A stretch of 64,000 nucleotides of DNA from Leptonema sp964619535 (GCA_964619535.1 CAZUEX010000001.1:310001-374000), one strand, 5' to 3'. Shown: positions 34,252 to 42,687, counted from the stretch's first letter. Notes: generated by a model from the sequence alone, not told the origin. Numbers and translations: made by a program.

Positions 34252-35247
34252 ATGAAGTTGCTGTATTTTGGATCCCCTGAAATCTCTGCCACCCTGCTGG
34301 ATCGCCTGATAACAGACGGCGATCATCAGATCTGTGCCGTCGTCAGCAATCCCGATCGACCCAGGGGACGTTCGTCTCGTCCCGTTCCCACTGCCGTTTC
34401 ACAGCGTGCCATGCAGGCCGGTATTCCCCTTTTCCGTTTCCCTTCGCTGAAAGGGGAAGAAGGAGAGAGGGCCCTGGCGGAGCTGCAGGCTTTCAACGCC
34501 GACCTGGCTGTGGTCTTTGCATATGGATCGCTGATCCCACGTGCGATCTTTGAGGCCCCTCGCCTGGGATCGGTGAATCTACACGGATCGCTTCTGCCTG
34601 CTTTGCGCGGAGCCTCCCCTGTACAGAGTGCCATTCTACAGGGCCTGTCCAGGACGGGCTGGACCCTGCAGAGATTGGCGGAGCGTATGGATGCAGGCGA
34701 TATCCTGTCAACCGTGGAGCTGAGCATCGATCCGGATGAAACCTCGGGTGAGCTTTTCGAACGTATGCTGCCCTCCGGCGTGCAGCTTGTTGTGGATGGG
34801 CTTCAGCAAATCGAAGAGCTGCTTGCCGAAGCCCGACCGCAGGATGAAACAAAGGCCAGCTATTGCAGCAAGCTGCGACCTGAAGATGCCTGGATATCCT
34901 GGTCTGATCCCTCGGAGATGATCCACAACCAGATACGCGGTATGAACCCGGCTCCACAGGCCAGGACCCGTTCCGAAAGTGGCGATCTGATCCTGGTGCA
35001 TCGCAGTGCCCTGTTACACGATGCGGAAGTGGCAGACCTGCCGGGCTCGGAAGCCGGAACGGTTCGAGTTATCAAATCAGGCGGTAAAAAAAGGCTTTTA
35101 GTCAGAACGGGCTCTGGATTTCTTGAAATCTTAGAACTCCAGCTCTCTGGACGGAAGCGGTTACCGGCGCATGACTTCTTAAACGGTCGTGCAATTACCG
35201 ACGGTTCTCGTTTCGGCGGAGCTCCGGAAACAAAGCAAACTGTATGA
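34252..35247 (+). CDS. fmt: Methionyl-tRNA formyltransferase
   Basis: Formylates Met-tRNAi using 10-formyl-THF. The 331 residues start at MKLLYFGSPEI. The catalytic core NLHGSLLPALRGASP contains Asn and His, and MDAGDIL supplies the Asp. A C-terminal OB-like domain (residues about 210-320) binds tRNA. No SD is evident before the ATG. It overlaps the next gene by 4 nt (ATGA). Confidence 0.96.
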   Translation: MKLLYFGSPEISATLLDRLITDGDHQICAVVSNPDRPRGRSSRPVPTAVSQRAMQAGIPLFRFPSLKGEEGERALAELQAFNADLAVVFAYGSLIPRAIFEAPRLGSVNLHGSLLPALRGASPVQSAILQGLSRTGWTLQRLAERMDAGDILSTVELSIDPDETSGELFERMLPSGVQLVVDGLQQIEELLAEARPQDETKASYCSKLRPEDAWISWSDPSEMIHNQIRGMNPAPQARTRSESGDLILVHRSALLHDAEVADLPGSEAGTVRVIKSGGKKRLLVRTGSGFLEILELQLSGRKRLPAHDFLNGRAITDGSRFGGAPETKQTV

Positions 35248-36251
35248 CAGAGCAGAAGAAAGAATGGATCAGGCTGGCGGTACGCTACGCAGTCCTGTTT
35301 TTCCTGGCCGGAGCATTGTTCCTGGTCATGGCACTCACCGTATTCTCGTTGCGCAATGAAAGCACGGGCGTATGGACCATGCCGAATCTGAGCGGCAGCT
35401 ACTATACGGACGTTCATAACGAACTGGCCCGCATGAACCTGCGCGTGGAGCTGGACCGCGAATATTTTCCGGACCGTCCGCAGGGGGTAATCCTTACACA
35501 GAGCATCCTGCCCGGTGAGACCGTGCGCAGTCGTGATAAACTGATCTTAAAGGTGAATGGTTACCGTGCCATCCTCGATATGCCCGATTACAGGGGCGCA
35601 CCGTTTGCAACGGTACTGTCGTCTCTGAAACAGATGGCCTACGAAGATTACGTCTTTTCTCTGCGGCCGGGTGTTGTGACGTATGTCTATGATGAAAACC
35701 TTCCTGATGGCACCGTAATCGAACAGTTCCCTCCAGGGGGAGCCAGGGTTCTTCCGGAATCCTCGGTGGACTTTCTTGTATCTTCTAAAAAGGCCGAGGT
35801 CAGGCGAGTATTCCAGAACAGGAAACAGCTGCCTGTTTCAGAGCTGAAAAACGTTCGCATCGACGTTGTATCGGGATATCTGATGAAGGCCGGCGTGGAT
35901 TACCAGATCGTTGCCGTCGAGCCGACCCGCGACGAGACCAAAAACGGCCAGGTCAGTGACATCGTATTTCGTAACAATCGCTATGAATTAAAGGTCCGGT
36001 ATAGAGAGCCGTCTGACCGGTTTCATGAAGGCTTTGAATCGATTACCGCAGATGTGGGCCCTGCACAGAATTGCGAGGCCGCTCTGGTAAATCCAGAAAA
36101 CCAGGAAGATCGACGTCTGGTCTGGAAGAGTCCCGGTGTTGTGGAAGAGCTGAAGCTGGTTTTCTTTCGCATCGGAAAACGCCGCCTGGAGATCAGCTGT
36201 GGCGGTGAGATGGTGTACAGCAAAACCTTCACTCCCGAATATCCGGGCTAA
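35244..36251 (+). CDS. PASTA-domain membrane protein
   Basis: 335 residues: one N-terminal membrane helix (AVLFFLAGALFLVMALTVF, about 15-34), then consecutive PASTA modules (MPNLSGSYYTDVHNELARM, with GVILTQSILPGETV; then MPDYRGAPFATV, with GTVIEQFPPGG). No kinase domain is present. The C-terminal 130 residues are strand-rich and unassigned. PASTA modules bind muropeptides or act as spacers, so a periplasmic envelope role is likely. Translationally coupled to fmt; a strong terminator follows. Confidence 0.85.
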   Translation: MTEQKKEWIRLAVRYAVLFFLAGALFLVMALTVFSLRNESTGVWTMPNLSGSYYTDVHNELARMNLRVELDREYFPDRPQGVILTQSILPGETVRSRDKLILKVNGYRAILDMPDYRGAPFATVLSSLKQMAYEDYVFSLRPGVVTYVYDENLPDGTVIEQFPPGGARVLPESSVDFLVSSKKAEVRRVFQNRKQLPVSELKNVRIDVVSGYLMKAGVDYQIVAVEPTRDETKNGQVSDIVFRNNRYELKVRYREPSDRFHEGFESITADVGPAQNCEAALVNPENQEDRRLVWKSPGVVEELKLVFFRIGKRRLEISCGGEMVYSKTFTPEYPG

Positions 36252-36277
36252 AGGAGGCAGCGCAGGCTGCCTTCTTT
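36250..36277 (+). terminator. Intrinsic terminator after the PASTA gene
   Basis: A 12-bp stem AAAGGAGGCAGC/GCTGCCTTCTTT (one G-T pair) with the loop GCAG begins at the stop codon and is followed by the T-rich GTTCTCTT. It separates fmt-PASTA from rpe and the ribosomal block. Confidence 0.75.
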
Positions 36278-36328
36278 GTTCTCTTACAATCAGATGCTCC
36301 GTGTAAACGAACCATAAACGAGGATACC

Positions 36329-36973
36329 ATGCTGCTTTCTCCTTCTATTCTTGCTGCCGATATGACCGATCTGAAATCCGTGCTGCCTGTACTCGAGGGG
36401 CAGGTGGACTTTCTGCATATGGACATCATGGATGGGCACTTTGTACCGACGCTTTCGTTTGGTGAACTGTATACGAAAACCCTGGCAAAGCATACGTCCA
36501 TACCGCTGGACGTTCACCTCATGGTGACGAACCCTGAGGCAGAGGTGCCCAAATACTTCGATATCAAGCCTGCAAACATTACGTTTCATGTAGAAACAAC
36601 GTCCTTCGGCGTGCGCCTTGCCGGTGAGATCCGCAAGCAGGGGATTCGAGCCGGCGTTTCTCTGAACCCTGGCACATCCCTTTCCACGCTCGATCATCTG
36701 CTCGATCACATCGATCTGGTGTTGATTATGAGCGTGGAGCCTGGCTTTTACGGGCAGAGCTTTCTTCCTCTTGCTCTGGATAAGATCCGTGAACTGAAGC
36801 GTCGCATCGGCAGCCGTCCCATTACCATCGAGGTTGATGGTGGCATCACAGCCGGAAACGTGCGCTCGGTTCTGGATGCCGGTGCCGATATGATCGTGGC
36901 CGGTTCTGCCGTTTTTTCCGGGGGAACACCTGAGAAGATCAAAGAGAACATCGCCGCTTTACGGAAGGCCTGA
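36329..36973 (+). CDS. rpe: Ribulose-phosphate 3-epimerase
   Basis: Interconverts ribulose-5-P and xylulose-5-P in the pentose phosphate pathway. 214-residue TIM barrel with the catalytic Asp in DIMDGHFVP (about 36-44), SPSILAAD at the start, the metal-site His in DVHLMV, SVEPGFYGQSF, and the second catalytic Asp in VDGGIT. GAGGATACC precedes the ATG. It stands alone between a terminator and rpsP. Confidence 0.97.
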   Translation: MLLSPSILAADMTDLKSVLPVLEGQVDFLHMDIMDGHFVPTLSFGELYTKTLAKHTSIPLDVHLMVTNPEAEVPKYFDIKPANITFHVETTSFGVRLAGEIRKQGIRAGVSLNPGTSLSTLDHLLDHIDLVLIMSVEPGFYGQSFLPLALDKIRELKRRIGSRPITIEVDGGITAGNVRSVLDAGADMIVAGSAVFSGGTPEKIKENIAALRKA

Positions 36974-37011
36974 AGCCTTGAGGTTTCGCTGATTCCGGAT
37001 GATTCTTTTAT

Positions 37012-37040
37012 TTGACATGGAATCCCCGCGCAGAATTGTG
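37012..37040 (+). promoter_or_regulatory. rpsP: Possible promoter for the rpsP block
   Basis: A perfect TTGACA lies at 37012-37017. The -10 region about 17 bp later (ATTGTG, or AATTGT with 16-bp spacing) is poor. If used, transcription would begin almost at the rpsP GTG, giving a leaderless or near-leaderless message. Confidence 0.25.
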
Positions 37041-37045
37041 CCTCT

Positions 37046-37336
37046 GTGGTAAAACTGAGACTCCAGAGATATGGAACCAAAAAACGGCCTTTTTATCGTA
37101 TTGTAGTGGCCAACGTTCGAGATCGTCGTGACGGACGCTTTGTTGAGATCGTCGGTCTGTATGACCCGCTCAGCGCAAAAGAGCCTGTGCGTCTGGAAAA
37201 AGAAAAGATCCAGGCGTGGATTCAAAAAGGGGCGGTGCCAACAGAAACCGTTGCCTCGCTTTTGAAAAAGAACGGCGTGGAGCTGAAGGCACAGTCCGGT
37301 CCTAAAACCCATAAAGGCAAGAAAACCGGAGCCTGA
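37046..37336 (+). CDS. rpsP: 30S ribosomal protein S16
   Basis: 96 residues beginning VKLRLQRYGTKKRPFYRIVV, the universal S16 N-terminus, with SPRDGRF replaced by the common variant RRDGRFVEIVGLYDP. The start is the GTG at 37046, with no recognisable SD. It heads the conserved rpsP-khpA-rimM-trmD-rplS block. Confidence 0.97.
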   Translation: MVKLRLQRYGTKKRPFYRIVVANVRDRRDGRFVEIVGLYDPLSAKEPVRLEKEKIQAWIQKGAVPTETVASLLKKNGVELKAQSGPKTHKGKKTGA

Positions 37337-37338
37337 AC

Positions 37339-37605
37339 ATGAGCAGGGATGAAATACCCGCAGAATTGATCAGTCCTCAGGGGCTGATCTCTTTTGTGTG
37401 CCAGAACCTTATCAGCAAGCCAGAGTCGCTGAAGATCTCCGAAATCCCCGGATCAGAAGAGACGGTGATTGAGATCCGTGTGGACTCTGACGATGTTGGT
37501 AAGATTATCGGAAAGAACGGCAGCGTTGCCCGTTCGATTCGTACACTGGTTTCTGCCATGGGCAGCCGTTCCGGCGTAAACTACGTCGTTGAAATCGTCG
37601 ATTGA
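37339..37605 (+). CDS. khpA: KH-domain RNA-binding protein KhpA (YlqC)
   Basis: 88 residues. A single KH domain with the RNA-gripping loop in VGKIIGKNGSVARSIRTLV. KhpA, usually with KhpB, binds small and messenger RNAs and influences cell-wall synthesis and division in Gram-positive bacteria. It starts 2 nt after rpsP and overlaps the proposed rimM start by 17 nt. Confidence 0.93.
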   Translation: MSRDEIPAELISPQGLISFVCQNLISKPESLKISEIPGSEETVIEIRVDSDDVGKIIGKNGSVARSIRTLVSAMGSRSGVNYVVEIVD

Positions 37606-38161
37606 TCCACCTCACACCCTGGCGATTGCCAGGGTGAAACAATTCCTGCCTGCCGAATCCCTTCTGATCTGCACCACGCGAGGCTCCGCTCTTGCAGAGT
37701 TGCGACCGCCATTCGAGGCCCGGCTGTTCTTTCCTGCCGCCAGGGCCGCTGCAGGCAGCGTGGAGGATCTTGCTCCGTCCTTTGAAGGCCCACGAGAAGG
37801 GCGCTTCGAATCGGTTACGGTAACGGAAGTGCGTCTGCGCAGGCATACCCAGGCCGTTCGTGTACAGCTTTATCGCCCCGTGGAGCCTGTCGGTGCATGG
37901 CTGTGCATCGATCGTCGGCTGCTTGAGAAAGACGATGAGCTCTACTTCTATCGCATTAAAGGACTGCCCGTCCGTCGCAGCCCGGGGGCAGAGGATCTGG
38001 CCGTCATTGTGGACTACATGGAAACCGGCGCTCATGGCATACTGGTTGTCAGGCGCCAGGATAACGGTGAACTGCTGTATCTGCCCCTTCATGAAGAGCA
38101 CGTTCACCTTGATCTCGAGAAAGGGGAATGCATTGTTCCCGCATACGACGACTTTCTGTAA
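37589..38161 (+). CDS. rimM: Ribosome maturation factor RimM (diverged)
   Basis: About 190 residues. The C-terminal PRC barrel is convincing (DDELYFYRIKGLPV, then GAHGILVVRRQ, then LLYLPLHEEHVHLDL). The N-terminal domain lacks the usual HGLxGEVKV motif and is hard to align. The position between khpA and trmD supports the call. The TTG at 37589 overlaps khpA. Codons just downstream (GTG at 37634) could also serve, so the start is uncertain. Confidence 0.8.
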   Translation: MKSSIDPPHTLAIARVKQFLPAESLLICTTRGSALAELRPPFEARLFFPAARAAAGSVEDLAPSFEGPREGRFESVTVTEVRLRRHTQAVRVQLYRPVEPVGAWLCIDRRLLEKDDELYFYRIKGLPVRRSPGAEDLAVIVDYMETGAHGILVVRRQDNGELLYLPLHEEHVHLDLEKGECIVPAYDDFL

Positions 38162-38170
38162 GGGCAGGTC

Positions 38171-38995
38171 ATGCTACTGTTTCAGGTTATAACCCTTTTT
38201 CCAGAGCGATACGAGCTCTTCTTCAATTCGGGCTTGCCTGCAAAGGCAATCCAGAAAAGGTTGCTCCAGGTGCGCCCTGTGCAGCTCAGGGATTTTGCCG
38301 ATCCCGGGCGAAGGGGCAGGGTGGATGATACGCCGTATGGTGGCGGGCCTGGAATGATTTTGCAGGTCGGTCCGATTTACCGGGCGCTGGAATCCCTCCC
38401 TGTGAAGCTGCCGGTCATACTGCTCAGTCCATCCGGGCAGAGGCTGAATCAACCGCTGGTGCGGAGGCTTTTCGAAGAGGCCATAGCAGGCAATCGAAAG
38501 GATGAAGCGACCGGCGAAGAAGGCGTAACCGGAGGGTTTACCCTGATCTGCGGATTCTATGAAGGGGTGGACCAGAGGGTGGCAGACTACCTGGCTGACA
38601 GGGAGATATCCCTCGGGGATTTCATCCTGAACTCAGGAGATCCGGCTGCACTGTGCCTGATCGAGGCCGTGTCCCGTTTGATCCCTGGCTTTATGGGCAG
38701 GATGGAAAGCGCCACAGAGGAGAGCTTTGAGGCTGTGCCGGGTGATGAGATCACCGCAGACAGAGATGCAGATATAAATACGGCCGATGGGGCCATACCG
38801 GGTCAGCTGCTGGAGTATCCGCAGTACAGTCGCCCGGCAGAATTTATGGGATGGAAGGTTCCTGATATCCTGCTTTCCGGGCACCATGGGGAGGTGCGAA
38901 AGTGGAGGATGGAACAGAGACTGGAACGAACAAGGAATCGAGGAAGTTATGAGCACCGAACAGGAACAGGCAGTAGAGACTCCGGAAGCAACTGA
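38171..38995 (+). CDS. trmD: tRNA (guanine-N1)-methyltransferase TrmD
   Basis: Makes m1G37 in tRNAs that read CNN and related codons. 274-residue SPOUT enzyme: VITLFPERYE start, DDTPYGGGPGMIL, ICGFYEGVDQRV, and the knot LGDFILNSGDPAALCLIEAV. It is longer than usual at the C-terminus, which overlaps the rplS start by 47 nt. Nine nt separate it from rimM. Confidence 0.96.
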   Translation: MLLFQVITLFPERYELFFNSGLPAKAIQKRLLQVRPVQLRDFADPGRRGRVDDTPYGGGPGMILQVGPIYRALESLPVKLPVILLSPSGQRLNQPLVRRLFEEAIAGNRKDEATGEEGVTGGFTLICGFYEGVDQRVADYLADREISLGDFILNSGDPAALCLIEAVSRLIPGFMGRMESATEESFEAVPGDEITADRDADINTADGAIPGQLLEYPQYSRPAEFMGWKVPDILLSGHHGEVRKWRMEQRLERTRNRGSYEHRTGTGSRDSGSN

Positions 38996-39389
38996 AGAAA
39001 AGGCTGCTCCGGCAGAGATGATGGATATCTTTGTAAACGGGCGCAAGCTGCAGGTAACAAAGTCGCCATTGTTTGCAGAAAAGTCCTGGGATGAATTTGG
39101 TCCAGGTGATACCGTACGGGTTCACTACCGGATCAAAGAAGGCGACAAAGAGCGTCTGCAGGTGTACGAAGGAACCGTGATTTCCATCCGTGGGGAATCC
39201 TACAATCGCACGTTTACCGTACGACGCATTTCACATGATGTGGGCGTGGAGCGTACCTTCCCGTATCACTCTCCCTGGATCGCGAAGATCGAGGTGAAGC
39301 GTAAGGGCAAGGTTCGTCGGGCGAAGCTGTTCTATCTGCGTGGGCTTTCTGGCAAAGCCGGACGCATCAAAGAAGCGTTCCGCAAGTAA
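38949..39389 (+). CDS. rplS: 50S ribosomal protein L19
   Basis: 146 residues. The core is standard: FGPGDTVRVHYRIKEGDKER, GTVISIRGESYNRTFTVRR and the basic tail VRRAKLFYLRGLSGKAGRI. An N-terminal extension of about 35 residues rich in Glu and Ala precedes it. I chose the ATG at 38949, behind AGGAAG; an earlier in-frame start would lie deep inside trmD. L19 sits at the subunit interface. Confidence 0.95.
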   Translation: MSTEQEQAVETPEATEEKAAPAEMMDIFVNGRKLQVTKSPLFAEKSWDEFGPGDTVRVHYRIKEGDKERLQVYEGTVISIRGESYNRTFTVRRISHDVGVERTFPYHSPWIAKIEVKRKGKVRRAKLFYLRGLSGKAGRIKEAFRK

Positions 39390-40067
39390 GTGGGCCGCTT
39401 TGAGCCGCTTGAATTAAATATCTCCGGACCGGTGGCCGGCCTGGATGAAGCCGGGCGTGGCGCACTGGCAGGACCGGTATCGACAGGGCTTGTGGTTTTT
39501 CCACGGGCCTTTTTCGTTGCCGGCGGTGATTCGGACGAGGCCAGGTTCCTGGCAGCCCTGGACGATTCAAAAAGGCTATCGCCTGAAGCAAGAGAGGCCC
39601 TTCTGCCCCAGGTGCGCCGTTTTGCCCTCTTTGCCTCCTGTATGATGATCTCTGCAAGAGACGTGGACAGGATGGGCATCAACCAGGCCACAGAGCAGGC
39701 GATGATCGTTCTTGTTCGCCGGGCCAGGCGGGCCCTTGCCGGCCAGGCAGCGGAAGGTCTGACCCTTCTTATCGACGGCAACTATTCTTTTCGCCGTCTG
39801 CCTGCGGAGCCGGGCATTCAATCCGTTCGCACCGAGATCAAGGGGGACTCACGGATTGCCAGTATTGCCGCAGCTTCGATTCTCGCAAAGGTTTACAGGG
39901 ACAGACGGATGATTCGGTTTGACCGATTGTTCCCGGGTTACGGCTTTGCGAAGCATAAGGGCTACGGTACGGCGGACCATCGTCGGACCATTGCGCAAAA
40001 GGGCCTTTCGGCCATACACCGAAAAAGCTTCGGATCCCAGTTATCTCTTTTTGAGGATTCGCCGTAA
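39390..40067 (+). CDS. rnhB: Ribonuclease HII
   Basis: Removes ribonucleotides and RNA from DNA hybrids. 225 residues with the active-site motif GLDEAGRGALAGPV (Asp, Glu), LLIDGNYSF (Asp), and the later KGDSRIASIAAASILAKVYRD segment. It starts at GTG 39390, directly abutting the rplS stop. The order rplS-rnhB is as in Bacillus. Confidence 0.95.
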   Translation: MGRFEPLELNISGPVAGLDEAGRGALAGPVSTGLVVFPRAFFVAGGDSDEARFLAALDDSKRLSPEAREALLPQVRRFALFASCMMISARDVDRMGINQATEQAMIVLVRRARRALAGQAAEGLTLLIDGNYSFRRLPAEPGIQSVRTEIKGDSRIASIAAASILAKVYRDRRMIRFDRLFPGYGFAKHKGYGTADHRRTIAQKGLSAIHRKSFGSQLSLFEDSP

Positions 40068-40075
40068 ACAAAAGG

Positions 40076-40651
40076 GTGAATCCAGAACTTATTCGTAGCC
40101 TTCTTCGCTTTACCCTGCCGCATCTACTTTCTGATCGCCCCAGGCCCGCTCCGGAAAGGACCGGATTACCGCATCCCCTCTTGGCCAAGAATCAACCTGC
40201 TGCCGCTACACAGCCTGAGACCGGTACCGGACGAACGGAAGGCAGGCAGGTGCCATCGCAGCCGGAGGCCGTTGCAACAGCCTTTCAACAGGAAAAACGA
40301 CCGACAGAAGGCAGTGCGCCCATCAGGGCGGTGACCTCCGAGACGGTTTTTCCATTGCCTGGTCTGCCTGATGTTTGTATCATCTACTCCAGTAGCGATC
40401 TGAGGGTACAGGAAAGGGAAAACGCACAGAGGCCCGTCGATGCTCTGCCATCACTGACGGTTCAATGGGGACAGAACCGGCTTGTGTTTCGGGCCACACG
40501 CCCTGAATTCCGGCGTATGGTCCTTGAGTGGAATGGTCCGGTCGGTCATGAAGGCAGGTCTTTTCGGGAGCTTCTGGTGCGGCTGAAAGAGTACGGCATC
40601 GAGGAGGTGTACAGAAACGGTCGTCGGATCGGTCTGGAGGAACGGGCATGA
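40076..40651 (+). CDS. YlqG-like protein of unknown function
   Basis: 191 residues starting at GTG 40076. The N-terminal third is helical, then a Pro/Gln/Thr-rich low-complexity stretch (about 30-95). The C-terminal 100 residues are ordered (LTVQWGQNRLVFRATRPEFR, then EGRSFRELLVRLKEYGIEEV). Its place between rnhB and the FlhB-like gene matches ylqG of Bacillus; the sequence similarity itself is weak by eye. It overlaps the next start by 4 nt. Confidence 0.6.
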   Translation: MNPELIRSLLRFTLPHLLSDRPRPAPERTGLPHPLLAKNQPAAATQPETGTGRTEGRQVPSQPEAVATAFQQEKRPTEGSAPIRAVTSETVFPLPGLPDVCIIYSSSDLRVQERENAQRPVDALPSLTVQWGQNRLVFRATRPEFRRMVLEWNGPVGHEGRSFRELLVRLKEYGIEEVYRNGRRIGLEERA

Positions 40652-40941
40652 AGCGAGCCGTGGCACTGCGCTACACAGAGGAGGACAGGGCGCCTGTTGT
40701 TGTGGCAAAAGGCAGGGATGAGCTGGCCTACCGGATGCTTCAGCAGGCACAGCGCAGCGGCGTTCCCGTTCTGGACGAACCGGAACTGGTACTTCTTCTT
40801 GAACAACTGAAAACAGGGAGGGAAATTCCCGATAATCTGTACAGAGCCGTAGCCGATGTTTTTGTATTTCTTATACAGAACGGGCTGCACCGACGGCCGG
40901 TGCACCATACGAGAATGAATGAAGGCGATTCAGTTACATAA
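40648..40941 (+). CDS. Free-standing FlhB-like cytoplasmic domain protein (YlqH/FlhX type)
   Basis: 97 residues resembling the cytoplasmic domain of the flagellar export gate protein FlhB after its autocleavage site: AVALRYTEEDRAPVVVAKG, then RMLQQAQRSGVPVLDEPELV, and IPDNLYRAVADVFVFL. There is no membrane part and no NPTH cleavage motif. Family members may substitute for part of FlhB in export-specificity switching. It overlaps YlqG-like by 4 nt and the HD-GYP gene by 23 nt. Confidence 0.85.
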   Translation: MKRAVALRYTEEDRAPVVVAKGRDELAYRMLQQAQRSGVPVLDEPELVLLLEQLKTGREIPDNLYRAVADVFVFLIQNGLHRRPVHHTRMNEGDSVT

Positions 40942-42082
40942 CATCAAGCCAGGCATGGTCTTTGATAGCCCTGTTTTTATCGACAGGGAGAATCTCTTTG
41001 TACGGGCAAACGAGCCCATCAAATCCAGCGACATCGAAAAGCTCCTGAAATGGGGCATCAAAGAAGTACATACAGACGGGAAGCCCGTTCAGCCTGAAAA
41101 TCCACCACCGGCACGCACCGAAGACACGGAATCCATGCGCCTTCATAGCGACTACGACCTCCTGCGCAAGAACTGGAGCACCGTGCGCGAGGATCTTGTT
41201 GAAACGGGCCGGATTCTCAAAGAAAATGTGCGTTCCCTGATTGAAAGAAGGATCTTTAATAACCACGAAATCATAGAACAGTCACAGAAGATCGTAGCGA
41301 ACATCTTCGAGGTTCCTTACTACCCTCTTGTTTTGCAGGACCTGGTAATCTCGGACCATCCCATCATACACCATGCGGTGCGAGCTGCCGTACTGGGAGC
41401 TCATCTTGCCCGGGTCATGAACCTCAGCCGGCCTCGCGCGCAGGAGCTTTTTTTCGGTATGCTGGTTATGGATCTCGGGATGTTTCTTGTTCCTGAATCC
41501 ATTCGTCGAAGTCCCACCTCTCCCAATCCAGAGGACTGGAAAAGCCTGCGTTCTCATCCGCTTACCGGGTATCGAATTCTCGTCAATGATGCCTATGTGA
41601 AGACCTCGCTTGCTGTCATTGCCCTGCAGCATCATGAGAATTATGACGGAACGGGTTATCCGCGCGGGCTGCGCGAGAATCAGATCGATCTGCTGGCCCG
41701 TATTGCTGCCATCTGTGATCGCTATACAGCCCTGGTAGAGGACCGTTATCATCGTGCCGGGCTGATACCCTATGATGCCATGCGCGTTTTACTGGGCGCA
41801 GAGGCCGGCCGTTTCGATCCGCTGCTTCTGCGTGCCTTTCTCGGTGCTGTTAGCATTTATCCTGTTGGCTCGCTGGTTGAGATCTCCAGCGGAGAGACGG
41901 GACTGGTACTGGGTTGTGCTCCCGAAAAGCCGCTTCGTCCCCTGATGCGAATACTCAGAGGGCCCGATGGCAGGCCTGGCGATATATTGCAGTTCCTGGA
42001 TTTGAACGAAAAACCATCGATGTATATTGTGCGGGCGACGACCGCTGCAGAGGTCGGTGTGAAGATCTCGGAGGAAATCTAA
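40919..42082 (+). CDS. HD-GYP domain protein with incomplete metal site
   Basis: 387 residues: an N-terminal DUF3391-like region (ITLHNIKPGM-type start, ending near 60) and a central HD-GYP domain (about 140-290). HHENYDGTGYPRGL is intact, and HHAVRAAVLGAHLA gives the first His. The HD pair itself, normally LHDIGK, reads VMDLGM, so the metal-binding His and the Lys are lost. Cyclic-di-GMP hydrolysis is doubtful; a binding or regulatory role is more likely. It overlaps the FlhB-like gene by 23 nt. Confidence 0.82.
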   Translation: MKAIQLHNIKPGMVFDSPVFIDRENLFVRANEPIKSSDIEKLLKWGIKEVHTDGKPVQPENPPPARTEDTESMRLHSDYDLLRKNWSTVREDLVETGRILKENVRSLIERRIFNNHEIIEQSQKIVANIFEVPYYPLVLQDLVISDHPIIHHAVRAAVLGAHLARVMNLSRPRAQELFFGMLVMDLGMFLVPESIRRSPTSPNPEDWKSLRSHPLTGYRILVNDAYVKTSLAVIALQHHENYDGTGYPRGLRENQIDLLARIAAICDRYTALVEDRYHRAGLIPYDAMRVLLGAEAGRFDPLLLRAFLGAVSIYPVGSLVEISSGETGLVLGCAPEKPLRPLMRILRGPDGRPGDILQFLDLNEKPSMYIVRATTAAEVGVKISEEI

Positions 42083-42159
42083 TGCCGGGAAATCCAAGAC
42101 CTGCGCATTCCATAGCTTAAGGGCCGCTTTTACTGGAAAACGGCCTGTCCGGGGGAAGT

Positions 42160-42603
42160 GTGACATTTCGGCACGGTGGCGAAGAGAAGGCATGGCATTA
42201 TCTGAAGCAGAATGGACATCGTCTTCTCGCGCATAACTATCGCACACCGGATCGACGAACTGAAATCGACCTGATAACGCTTCTGGATAACGTCATTCAT
42301 TTTATTGAAGTGAAAGAATGGCGTTCTGGAAATCCTGCACTGAGTCAGAATCGAAAGCGACAGGCCATGGTGCGAAGGGCGGCGCAGATATTCCTTGCCT
42401 CTGAAGATTTTCGCAGAGCCATGATTGCCATTCTTGAAAGCTCGGAGCCTGACGAGGCCGATGATTCTTCGCAACGCGACAGTGCAGAGGCTTTATGTCT
42501 CGAATCATTGAATGCGCCTCTTGATTCCGGGACATATTCTGTTTCTTTTGACCTTATCTCCATTCGAAAAAACGGTCTCGAGCACATCGAGCGAATCTTT
42601 TAA
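42160..42603 (+). CDS. yraN: YraN/UPF0102 family nuclease-like protein
   Basis: 147 residues. GEEKAWHYLKQNGHRLLAHNYRT is the family N-terminus. RRTEIDLI and FIEVKEW provide the acidic residues and ExK of a restriction-endonuclease-like fold (Holliday-junction resolvase-like). The usual GEIDLI is TEIDLI here. The GTG at 42160 follows GGGGGAAG. The gap before it contains a GGCCG/CGGCC hairpin. Confidence 0.88.
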   Translation: MTFRHGGEEKAWHYLKQNGHRLLAHNYRTPDRRTEIDLITLLDNVIHFIEVKEWRSGNPALSQNRKRQAMVRRAAQIFLASEDFRRAMIAILESSEPDEADDSSQRDSAEALCLESLNAPLDSGTYSVSFDLISIRKNGLEHIERIF

Positions 42604-42687
42604 AAATTTCCACTCCTCTGCCTGCAAAAGTACTCACCGATTTTCGGCACCGGGTCGAAGGTACCTTCATCCACGGATGGAAAAAAT

